Source: JBNJEA01 sp051745395
GTDB lineage: Bacteria; Desulfobacterota; Desulfobacteria; Desulfobacterales; Desulfosalsimonadaceae
Assembly: GCA_051745395.1 (NCBI GenBank)
Contig: JBNJEA010000017.1
Coordinates: 1 to 33,330 of the forward strand
Direction of reading: 5' to 3'
DNA: 33,330 bases
The translations under genes were made by a program, and so were the position numbers. Below are positions 15,563 through 22,717 of this stretch, in pieces (within the stretch, counting starts at the first letter, position 1; every line of letters begins with the position of its first letter). The notes below the pieces were generated by a model, which was given only the letters and a program-made list of their open reading frames with translations, was not told the DNA's origin and made no database searches.

Positions 15563-16678
15563 ATGGCAAAAATTGCCGATATATTGCAAATTCTCGAACA
15601 AATCGCCCCCCGGGAGCTGGCCGAAGACTGGGACAACGTCGGGCTCCAGTTCGGCGATGCCGGCTGGCCGGTAAACCGGGTGTTTGTCGCCCTGGATCCG
15701 ACGATGGCGTCCCTTGAGGCGGCCGTGGACACCGGCGCCGACTTGTTGGTTACTCATCATCCCCTGATTTTCAAACCCTTAAAATCCGTGGATGTGACAA
15801 CGCCCACCGGCGCCATACTCGATCTGGCGGCCCGCAAACGCGTTGCCGTATTCGCCGCCCATACCAATCTTGACAGTGTAGAAGGCGGGATCAACGATGT
15901 GCTGGCGGAAAAGATCGGGCTTTGCCCCCATGCCCCGCTGAGTCCGGCCAGGAGAACGGAAGTGTGCAAACTTGTCGTTTTTGTGCCCCGATCCGATGCC
16001 GACTCTGTCCTTGACGCGTTGTCCCGGACCCCGGCCGGAAATGTCGGCGATTATTCGGCCTGCGCTTTTTACGGACAGGGCCGGGGCCGCTTTGTGCCCG
16101 GTGAAGCGGCGCACCCCCGCACCGGTTCTCCCGGCGAGTTGACGGAAACCGATGAGGTCCGCATCGAAACCCGGGTGGAAAAGAGCGATATCGACACGGT
16201 GATAACGCATCTGCGCCGGTATCATCCATACGAAACCATGGCCTATGATATTTATCCCCTCCACGGGCAGGACTCGGCCGCGGGCCTGGGACGGATCGGT
16301 TCGTTTGAAAGCCGCCGGGATTTAAAAACGGTAGCCCTCGATATCAAGGTCCGGCTGGGCCTGAAATCGGTGAAGTTTGCCGGCAGGGCGGATCTGCCGG
16401 TTAAAAGCGCCGCCATTTGTTCCGGCGGCGGCTCCGGGGTGGTCGGCGATTTCATGACCTCTGATGCCGATGTGTTTATCAGCGGCGATTTGAATCATCA
16501 CCACGCCCTCGATGTGGCCGCCGGGCGGCGGGGGTTGATCGACATCGGCCATTTTGCTTCCGAGCAGTTGATCGTGCCGGTGCTTGCCAGGCGGATAGAA
16601 GATGCGGTCGAGCAGTCGGAGCTGGCCGTAACGGTTGCGCCGTGGTCCGATGAGCCGGATCCGTTTGGGTATTTATAG
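15563..16678 (+). CDS. NIF3-like dinuclear metal-centre protein (YbgI/YqfO family)
   Basis: The 371 residues match the long YqfO form. N- and C-terminal NIF3 halves are separated by an insert of roughly 100-130 residues that begins near EVCKLVVFVPRSDADSVLDAL. Metal-ligand motifs are visible: LLVTHHPLIF near residue 60, AAHTNLDS near residue 97, and the C-terminal SGDLNHHHALDVA and IDIGHFASEQ. Members form hexamers with a two-metal site. They are often annotated as GTP cyclohydrolase I type 2, but true function is unresolved. The ATG at 15563 has GGGGAT upstream; the longer ORF running back into the tRNA-Met is rejected. Position between the tRNA and a zinc-ribbon gene suggests cotranscription with the latter. 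Confidence 0.93.
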   Translation: MAKIADILQILEQIAPRELAEDWDNVGLQFGDAGWPVNRVFVALDPTMASLEAAVDTGADLLVTHHPLIFKPLKSVDVTTPTGAILDLAARKRVAVFAAHTNLDSVEGGINDVLAEKIGLCPHAPLSPARRTEVCKLVVFVPRSDADSVLDALSRTPAGNVGDYSACAFYGQGRGRFVPGEAAHPRTGSPGELTETDEVRIETRVEKSDIDTVITHLRRYHPYETMAYDIYPLHGQDSAAGLGRIGSFESRRDLKTVALDIKVRLGLKSVKFAGRADLPVKSAAICSGGGSGVVGDFMTSDADVFISGDLNHHHALDVAAGRRGLIDIGHFASEQLIVPVLARRIEDAVEQSELAVTVAPWSDEPDPFGYL

Positions 16679-16757
16679 GGCGGGAGTAAATATTTGGGGG
16701 CGGCAAATCAACCGCATTGCTTTAACGAAAACGGAAGAAACCCGGGACACGATTGCC

Positions 16758-17471
16758 ATGGCGTCGATTACCAGACAACAGCTTGAACTGCTGACCGATT
16801 TGCAGGAGAAAGAAACCGAGATGGCCCGCATTCAATCGGAGGTCGATCGCATCCCCGAAAAGATTTCGGCAATGGATCAGACGCTGACCACGTACGAGGA
16901 GGAGATTGAATCCAAAAAGTCCGCTTTGACGGCCCTGAAAAAGACGTACCGGGCCCGGGAAGGCGAGCTGGAGACCAATCAGTCCAGAATTCAAAAGCGC
17001 GAGGTCCAGTTGCGATCGGTCAACAACAACAAGGAATACCAGTCGATTTTAAAGGAAATCGACGAGATTCGGACCACCAATTCCCGGATCGAAGATGAGA
17101 TGCTCCAGTGCCTGGATGATATCGACAGTGCCGAGCGCGAGCTTGCGGAAAAGCAGAACGTATATGCCGCAGAAAAGCAGAAAGTCCAGGCGGAAAAACA
17201 AGAACTGCAAAAGACCGCCGATACGCAGCAGGAAAGGCTGGATCGGCTAAAAACCGAAAGCGGAAAAATTACCGATCAGCTTGAGGCGAAACTGGTTCGA
17301 CTCTATTATGATATTAAAGCGCGTTCCGGCGGCGTGGCCGTCGTAGCCATCCATGACGCGGTCTGTCGGGGATGTTATTTAAATATTCCGCCCCAGATGT
17401 ATAATGACCTGCACAAAGGCGACGAATTGCGGTTTTGCCCGCATTGTCACAGGATTATTTATGTATTATAA
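16758..17471 (+). CDS. Coiled-coil protein with C-terminal C4 zinc ribbon (COG1579 type)
   Basis: A 237-residue cytoplasmic protein. Residues of about 5-180 are nearly continuous heptad-like coiled coil rich in Glu, Lys and Gln (for example SRIEDEMLQCLDDIDSAEREL). A zinc ribbon follows with CRGCYLN and FCPHCHRIIYVL supplying four cysteines. This is the architecture of the COG1579 family, common next to NIF3 genes in many bacteria; its role is unknown, with nucleic-acid or ribosome association proposed from the fold. The start at 16758 is chosen for family length; a longer in-frame ORF from 16635 overlaps the NIF3 gene. The ribosome binding site is poor. Confidence 0.9.
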   Translation: MASITRQQLELLTDLQEKETEMARIQSEVDRIPEKISAMDQTLTTYEEEIESKKSALTALKKTYRAREGELETNQSRIQKREVQLRSVNNNKEYQSILKEIDEIRTTNSRIEDEMLQCLDDIDSAERELAEKQNVYAAEKQKVQAEKQELQKTADTQQERLDRLKTESGKITDQLEAKLVRLYYDIKARSGGVAVVAIHDAVCRGCYLNIPPQMYNDLHKGDELRFCPHCHRIIYVL

Positions 17472-17535
17472 TTGAATAAAAATAAAGCGGAAGGATTTTC
17501 ATTCCGTGCGATATGGGGTAAATGAATATGTGACT

Positions 17536-17944
17536 GCGGTCGGCGCTTCCCAAACGATCGCCGGTGCCGCAAAAAGGCGCCGGAGGAAAGTCCGAACACC
17601 ACAGGGCAGGGTGCTCCATAACCTGGAGTCACGGCAACGTGAAGGAAAGTGCCGCAGAAAATATACCGCCGCCGCAACCAGCGCCCGACTCGGGTTCGGT
17701 TGCGGGGGTAAGGGTGAAAAGGTGCGGTAAGAGCGCACCAGTTCCCCGGGCGACCGGGGATGCTTGGTAAACCCCACCCGGTGCAAGACCGAATAGGGGA
17801 GCGTTGGAGGGCGGCCCGCCTGAAGCTCCCGGGTAGGTCGCTAGAGCTACCGGGCAACCGGTATCCCAGAGGAATGATCGTTGCCTGCCGACGGGGCAAC
17901 CCGCGGGCGGGAACAGAATTCGGCTTACGGGGGGTGCCGGCCGC
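17536..17944 (+). ncRNA. rnpB: RNase P RNA (bacterial type A)
   Basis: The catalytic RNA of RNase P, which trims tRNA 5' ends. The P1 helix pairs GCGGTCGGC (17536-17544) with GCCGGCCGC (17936-17944). The universally conserved core stretches are all present in order: GAGGAAAGTCCG near 17582, CACAGGGCAGGGTGC, AGTGCCGCAGAAAATATACCGCC near 17648, GGTAAACCCCACCCGGTGC near 17766 followed by AAGACCGAATAGGGGAGC, CAGAGGAATGATCG near 17868, and ACAGAATTCGGCTTACGGG near 17913. Total length is about 409 nt. Short ORFs drawn across it are artefacts. Exact ends are inferred from P1 and could shift by a few bases. Confidence 0.96.
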
Positions 17945-17958
17945 AATACCCATAGAGG

Positions 17959-17970
17959 CAAACCGGTTTG
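17959..17970. promoter_or_regulatory. Perfect 12-bp palindrome between rnpB and sufC
   Basis: CAAACCGGTTTG reads identically on both strands and lies 29 nt before the sufC start codon. It could be an operator for the suf transcript or part of the rnpB 3' processing or termination region. No T tract follows. Confidence 0.35.
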
Positions 17971-17998
17971 TAAACATCAACAGTGTGAGACGATATCC

Positions 17999-18757
17999 AT
18001 GTTAAAAATCGAAGATCTTGTGGTCGAAGTCAACGGCAGTCCTATTTTAAATCAGATCAACCTGGAAATTCCCCAGGGGGAAACCCATATTCTGTTCGGC
18101 CCGAACGGATCGGGCAAGTCCTCTTTGATGATGACCATCATGGGGTTTTCCGGATACAAGGTCACCAATGGCCGGATTTATTTCAAGGGCCATGATATTA
18201 CCCACATGCCCATCTATGAACGGGCCCGGCTCGGGGTGGGCGTTGCTTTCCAGCGGCCGCCGGCGATCAACGGCTTAAAGACCCGGGATGTGGTGTCTTT
18301 GTGCGCCGGCGACAAGTCCATGGATGTGGAGGCGCTTGCCAGCCAGGCCAATTTAACTGCTTTCATGGACCGGGATTTGAACCTGAATTTTTCCGGCGGT
18401 GAAATGAAGCGCTCCGAAATGCTGCAGTTAATGGCCCAGGCCCCGGACCTGGTGCTGCTCGATGAACCCGAATCCGGGGTGGACCTGGAAAACGTGGTTC
18501 TGCTCGGCGATATCATCAACGAACTCTTGGAGCGAGGGGTCCGGCACCCCAAGCACGCCGACGCCAGCCACCATCGCCGCAATGGGACCAAGTCCGCGCT
18601 GGTGATCACCCACACCGGCCATATCCTGGACTATATCACCGCGGAAAAGGGCCATGTGCTGTATAACGGCGTGCTGTGCTGTGACAGAAACGCCCGGGAA
18701 ATTCTGCAATGGATTCGAGAATACGGTTATGAGGAGTGCTTTCGATGCGCAAGCTAG
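17999..18757 (+). CDS. sufC: SufC-like ABC ATPase of a minimal Fe-S cluster assembly system
   Basis: Soluble ATPase that energises Fe-S cluster assembly on its SufB partner. The 252 residues have Walker A GPNGSGKSS (from Gly34), the ABC signature FSGGEMKR (131-138), Walker B LVLLDEPESGVD (Asp155, Glu156) and the H-loop VITHTGHIL (His205). Between the D-loop and H-loop is an extra basic stretch (about 181-198, HPKHADASHHRRNGTK) not found in E. coli SufC but usual in the archaeal/anaerobe SufC group. There is no membrane domain gene, and the partner is SufB, which rules out a transporter. The ribosome binding site is weak. It starts 54 nt after rnpB and its end overlaps sufB. Confidence 0.92.
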   Translation: MLKIEDLVVEVNGSPILNQINLEIPQGETHILFGPNGSGKSSLMMTIMGFSGYKVTNGRIYFKGHDITHMPIYERARLGVGVAFQRPPAINGLKTRDVVSLCAGDKSMDVEALASQANLTAFMDRDLNLNFSGGEMKRSEMLQLMAQAPDLVLLDEPESGVDLENVVLLGDIINELLERGVRHPKHADASHHRRNGTKSALVITHTGHILDYITAEKGHVLYNGVLCCDRNAREILQWIREYGYEECFRCAS

Positions 18758-19938
18758 ATAAAGACCAGCAAAACGATACAGCCGATCAAAGCCATGCCCC
18801 ATCCTGGCGCGATGAGGCCGAGGCCCACCAATATATCGATAAACTGGAAAATGCGGACCCGGAGGAGGCCAAAAGATGGTTAAACGTCGGCATTGATATT
18901 TCCGAGTCGAACCGATCCGGTACTTTTATTCAGAAGGACTGCTCCGTCATTCATTCCGGCGGCACGTGTCAGGATGTGGAGATCATGGGCATATCCCAGG
19001 CCTTAGAAACCTACGACTGGGTCAACGATTACCTCTGGCACCTGGTTTCCCCGGAAAAAGACGAATATACGAAACGGGCCCACGAAAAGCCGCACGAAGG
19101 CTATTTTATCCGGTCGCTGCCCGGGGTTACGGTAAAAGAACCGGTCCAGTCCTGTCTCTATATTTCCGAGGAGGGCCTGTCCCAGCACGTGCACAACATG
19201 GTGATCGCCGAAGAAAATTCCGAAATGCATATCATCACCGGCTGCGCCACCGCCCCCAATCTCCGGACCGGTCTGCACGTGGGCATTTCCGAGTTTTACG
19301 TGAAAAAGGGAGCCACGCTGCATTTTACCATGGTCCATCACTGGGGCGAAGACATCCAGGTGCGGCCCCGAACCGTCATTCACGTGGAAGAAGGCGCCAC
19401 CGTGGTGTCGAATTACATCTCTTTGCGGCCGGTGGGGTCGCTGCAGATGTATCCGGTTACCTATCTCGACGGAGAAAACGCGGTGGCCCGGTTTAACAGC
19501 ATTTTAGTCGCCGCGCCGGGCAGCGAACTCGATGTCGGCTCCAAGGTGGTGCTGCGGCACCCCGGCGCCCGGGCGGAAATTATCTCCCGGGCCATTACCA
19601 CCGGCGGCACCGTGATTGCGCGCGGTGAAATGGTGGGGGAAACCGACGGGGTCCGGGGGCATTTGGAATGCAAGGGCCTGATCCTCAAAGAGGGCGTAAT
19701 GCGCGCCATTCCGGAGTTGACCGGAACAGTGCCCGGTATCGAGATGTCGCATGAAGCCGCGGTGGGCAAAATCGATCAACGCGAAATCGAATACCTGATG
19801 GCCCGGGGAATGGACGAAGAAACCGCCGTTTCAGTAATTGTGCGCGGATTTTTAAACGTCGATATCGAAGGGCTGCCCCCCGGTCTGGCCGAAGAGATCG
19901 ACCGGGTGGTCACAGAGACACAAAAGGATGCCATGTAG
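18745..19938 (+). CDS. sufB: SufB/SufD-family Fe-S scaffold protein
   Basis: Scaffold on which Fe-S clusters are built with SufC. The 397 residues are shorter than E. coli SufB (495), lacking much of its N-terminus, but show the beta-helix core and the conserved end SHEAAVGKIDQREIEYLMARGMDEETA. Cys309 (HLECKGLIL) and His336/Glu337 (SHEA) appear to correspond to the functional Cys405 and His433/Glu434 of E. coli SufB, at nearly the same spacing. It is therefore SufB-like rather than SufD-like. The ATG at 18745 has GAGGAG eight bases upstream and overlaps sufC by 13 nt. No sufD, sufS, sufE or sufU is adjacent, as in the two-gene SMS-type systems known from archaea and anaerobic bacteria. Confidence 0.9.
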   Translation: MRKLDKDQQNDTADQSHAPSWRDEAEAHQYIDKLENADPEEAKRWLNVGIDISESNRSGTFIQKDCSVIHSGGTCQDVEIMGISQALETYDWVNDYLWHLVSPEKDEYTKRAHEKPHEGYFIRSLPGVTVKEPVQSCLYISEEGLSQHVHNMVIAEENSEMHIITGCATAPNLRTGLHVGISEFYVKKGATLHFTMVHHWGEDIQVRPRTVIHVEEGATVVSNYISLRPVGSLQMYPVTYLDGENAVARFNSILVAAPGSELDVGSKVVLRHPGARAEIISRAITTGGTVIARGEMVGETDGVRGHLECKGLILKEGVMRAIPELTGTVPGIEMSHEAAVGKIDQREIEYLMARGMDEETAVSVIVRGFLNVDIEGLPPGLAEEIDRVVTETQKDAM

Positions 19939-19947
19939 GCCATTGCC

Positions 19948-21270
19948 ATGAACACGGAAAACAGTGAGCAGGGAGTTTGTGATCTTTCTTTTATCCAGCG
20001 GGTGCGCTTTTATTCGTACAACTATCTTCGATGCCTGCTGTACGTGAGAGAGACCGACGAAAGACCGGAAAACATTTTTACCAAGAGCCTGTTTTCGAAA
20101 TTAATCACCAGTTCCCATCTCCTGGAGGATTTTCTCGATTTCCACGGGGCCAAAAACAACTCCAATTGGTATTATTACCGCGAGCTTGCCGCTTCGATCC
20201 GGCATTTGAGCCTGGCCGGCTATACCCAGAAGCATGTCGCCAACCGCCTCGTTTTCTATGATATCGACGCCAAGGAGGATTTCCGAAAGCAGGGGGAAAC
20301 CGTGCTTTCATTTATTACGGCCTCATTGATAAACCTGGCGCCGGCGATTCTCGAAGAAGCCCGGCGCCTGGAGGTCTATGAGCCCATGGAGCCCTATGCG
20401 GACAACAATTTTCCCGGTGTGGCCAGCGGGGAGATGCTGGAATACGATATCGATGATGAAAACAAGGACCAGCAGCAGGACAACATCGTCCGGGTGGCCA
20501 ACGAGTTTCTCTCCATTGCCGATGATTTCGATACCTACGAATTCTTCGATTTTTATGACCGGGACGCCTTGAAAGACCTGGTGCCGGAAAAAGTCAACGA
20601 AGTCTCCATCCGGCGTTTCGAGATGCTGGTCCACAACCTGCAGTCGTCGTTTGACACCTATGTGATCCACGGCGGTTTCCGGTTCGGCAACCGTCGTTTA
20701 AAGCAGTTCCGGTCCTATTTTTCCATCATTTTTCACCTGCTCCAGATCATGGGCCGCTTGCTGCATTTCTATGAACGGCACCTGATCGACGTGGGGTACA
20801 AAAACATTTACCGTGTGGTCCGGCAAAAACTTTGCGAGTTGGTGGAGCCGGATGTTTTGCTGGATTGTACGATCAATTACGGGCTTTATCACGTCAACCA
20901 TTATTTTGCCTCCGGCCGGGCAGTGGCCCAGGAGATATTGAAGGAAAACATCGAGCACAGTACCATTCATGTGCCCATTCCCAAGGACCTGGGGTTTCAC
21001 TGCCGGCCCAGTCTTTTAGTGGCCAAGGTGGTACAGAACTACGGCGGGCAGGTGGAACTGGTGGTCAACGGGGACCGGTTTGATGCCAGCAGCGTCCTCG
21101 ATATTCAGTGGGCGGGCGGGAAAATCCAGAAGGAAAACATCGAAGAGGTCACTTTTGAAGGCGATATCCGGGCCCTGCACGACATCGAAGTCCTGGCCGG
21201 CGTAAATTACGGGGAAGACCGCATGGGCAAGGGCATCCCTTTGCCCAAAAGTCTTCAGTACCTGCGCTGA
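19948..21270 (+). CDS. Large protein with C-terminal HPr-like phosphocarrier domain
   Basis: A 440-residue soluble protein. Residues 1 to about 335 are helical, rich in aromatic and acidic residues, and match no domain I recognise. The last 100 residues resemble HPr of the PTS. GFHCRPS corresponds to GLHARPA, with His351 in the position of the phosphorylated His15. DASSVLDI corresponds to NAKSIL, with Ser382 exactly 31 residues later, the same distance as HPr His15 to Ser46. FEGDIRALHDIEVLAGV is the final helix region. So it could accept phosphate from enzyme I, and possibly from HPr kinase; that is inference. No other PTS gene is in the window. It starts 9 nt after sufB with no Shine-Dalgarno, suggesting translational coupling, and is followed by ispD. 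Confidence 0.85.
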   Translation: MNTENSEQGVCDLSFIQRVRFYSYNYLRCLLYVRETDERPENIFTKSLFSKLITSSHLLEDFLDFHGAKNNSNWYYYRELAASIRHLSLAGYTQKHVANRLVFYDIDAKEDFRKQGETVLSFITASLINLAPAILEEARRLEVYEPMEPYADNNFPGVASGEMLEYDIDDENKDQQQDNIVRVANEFLSIADDFDTYEFFDFYDRDALKDLVPEKVNEVSIRRFEMLVHNLQSSFDTYVIHGGFRFGNRRLKQFRSYFSIIFHLLQIMGRLLHFYERHLIDVGYKNIYRVVRQKLCELVEPDVLLDCTINYGLYHVNHYFASGRAVAQEILKENIEHSTIHVPIPKDLGFHCRPSLLVAKVVQNYGGQVELVVNGDRFDASSVLDIQWAGGKIQKENIEEVTFEGDIRALHDIEVLAGVNYGEDRMGKGIPLPKSLQYLR

Positions 21271-21303
21271 TTTTTTCCTTGCATCCACAATGCACACATT
21301 CCC

Positions 21304-21996
21304 ATGGCATCCGCAATCATAGTGGCCGCCGGCAGCGGCCGGCGAATGAACGCCCCGATACCCAAACAGTATATTCAACTGGCTGGGCTGCCCATATTGA
21401 CGCACACCCTGCTCGTTTTTGATGCCCATCCCGCCATTTCCCGAATCGTTATCGTGGTGGCCGCCGATGATGTTGCGTTTTGCCGGGACCGGATCGTGCC
21501 GGCAGCCGACCGGCAATATATCATCGAGGCAATCGCCGGCGGTGCCGAGCGCTTCGATTCGGTATACCGGGGGCTTGCCGCTGTGGACGGCGGCGATGAC
21601 GTCGTGCTGATCCACGACGGGGTGCGGCCGTTTGTCACGCCGGAAATGATTTCCGCCTGTATTGCCGGGGCGGAAACCACGGGTGCCTGTGTGCCCGGGG
21701 TCCCGGCAACCGATACCTTGAAACGGGTCGATGGCGACGGGGGGATTGCCGAAACCATTCCCCGGCAAAACGTCTGGCTGGCGCAGACGCCGCAGGCGTT
21801 TTGCCTGGATTTAATCCGGCGGGCCTATGAGAATGCCATCAAAACCCGCCGTTTTGTCACCGATGATGCCGAACTGGTGGAGCATCTCGGCCACCGGGTG
21901 GAAATGATTGCCGGCAGTGCCGGAAATATCAAAATCACCACGCCTTCGGATATCGCCCTTGCCCGGGCCCTGATAAAAATCAATGCCGGGGCCTGA
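21304..21996 (+). CDS. ispD: 2-C-methyl-D-erythritol 4-phosphate cytidylyltransferase IspD
   Basis: Transfers CMP from CTP to methylerythritol phosphate in the MEP isoprenoid pathway. The 230 residues have the nucleotide-binding N-terminus IIVAAGSGRRM with the PKQYIQLAG substrate loop, then GGAERFDSVYRGL, VLIHDGVRPFVTPEMI, LAQTPQAFCLDLI and TDDAELVEHLG, and the family end GNIKITTPSDIALA. All are conserved blocks at normal spacing. It starts 33 nt after the HPr-domain gene, so it probably shares the suf transcript. No ispF fusion or neighbour is seen. No good ribosome binding site is visible. Confidence 0.97.
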   Translation: MASAIIVAAGSGRRMNAPIPKQYIQLAGLPILTHTLLVFDAHPAISRIVIVVAADDVAFCRDRIVPAADRQYIIEAIAGGAERFDSVYRGLAAVDGGDDVVLIHDGVRPFVTPEMISACIAGAETTGACVPGVPATDTLKRVDGDGGIAETIPRQNVWLAQTPQAFCLDLIRRAYENAIKTRRFVTDDAELVEHLGHRVEMIAGSAGNIKITTPSDIALARALIKINAGA

Positions 21997-22000
21997 TATT

Positions 22001-22029
22001 TTTACAAACTTTTCAGGTTATGGTATCAG
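22001..22029 (+). promoter_or_regulatory. Candidate sigma-70 promoter for the nitroreductase gene
   Basis: TTTACA (22001-22006), a 17-nt spacer and TATCAG (22024-22029), directly after the ispD stop. The 122-nt gap up to the next start otherwise shows no clear structure. Confidence 0.4.
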
Positions 22030-22118
22030 GGTATTGAATTGCATGCGCATTTCAGCACTTTTTAAAACCGCAAATTTTTGAAACCACCATAGCAAAAACC
22101 ATTGAGACGGAGGGCGAA

Positions 22119-22664
22119 ATGAAAGACCAGATCATGGAAGCAATCAAGCAAAGACGCAGTGTTCGCAATTTTGAAGACAAACCCGTTTCCGATGATCTTA
22201 TCCGGACAATTCTCGAATCGGTTCAGTGGAGCCCGTCCTGGGCCAATACCCAGTGCTGGGAAGTTGTCGTGATCACCGATTCTGCGGTCAAGGCCCAGGT
22301 CCAGGAAGCGGTGCCCAAGGCCAATCCGGCGCACAAGTCCATGGTCAACGCGCCGGTGGTGCTGGCCCTTTGTGCCCGGCGCAATACCTCCGGCTACTAC
22401 AAGGAAAGCGTGACCACCAAATTCGGCGACTGGTTCATGTTCGACCTCGGCATTGCCGCCCAGAGCATTTGCCTTGCCGCCCATGCCGCCGGCCTTGGCA
22501 CCGTGATTGCCGGTCTGTTCGACCACGACAAGGCCGCCGAGGCACTGAAAGTGCCCGAAGGATACGACCTGGTTTCGCTGATTCCCATGGGCTATCCGGC
22601 CAAGGTGCCCAATGCGCCCAAGCGAAGAGATGTTTCGGAATTTGCCCATGACAACACCTTTTAA
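22119..22664 (+). CDS. Nitroreductase-family flavoprotein
   Basis: An FMN-dependent NAD(P)H oxidoreductase of 181 residues. The N-terminal IKQRRSVRNFEDKPV is the FMN phosphate-binding motif. SPSWANTQCWEVVVI (about residues 38-52) lines the flavin site, with Trp and Cys where many family members have PSAxNxQPW. AAHAAGLGTVIAGLF is the conserved C-terminal FMN segment. GACGGAGGG precedes the ATG closely. Substrate is unknown; nitroaromatics, quinones or flavin itself are family options. It is followed by a sigma-54 activator gene after 53 nt with no terminator, so the pair may be cotranscribed. Confidence 0.92.
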   Translation: MKDQIMEAIKQRRSVRNFEDKPVSDDLIRTILESVQWSPSWANTQCWEVVVITDSAVKAQVQEAVPKANPAHKSMVNAPVVLALCARRNTSGYYKESVTTKFGDWFMFDLGIAAQSICLAAHAAGLGTVIAGLFDHDKAAEALKVPEGYDLVSLIPMGYPAKVPNAPKRRDVSEFAHDNTF

Positions 22665-22717
22665 CCCTGCAAAATCGTTTTTCTTCTGACTTGTTATCTT
22701 TGCGATCGCCTTGACCC

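Noticed and set aside
17506..18005. Several short ORFs on both strands
   Set aside because: They lie within rnpB, whose conserved RNA core and P1 helix explain the sequence.
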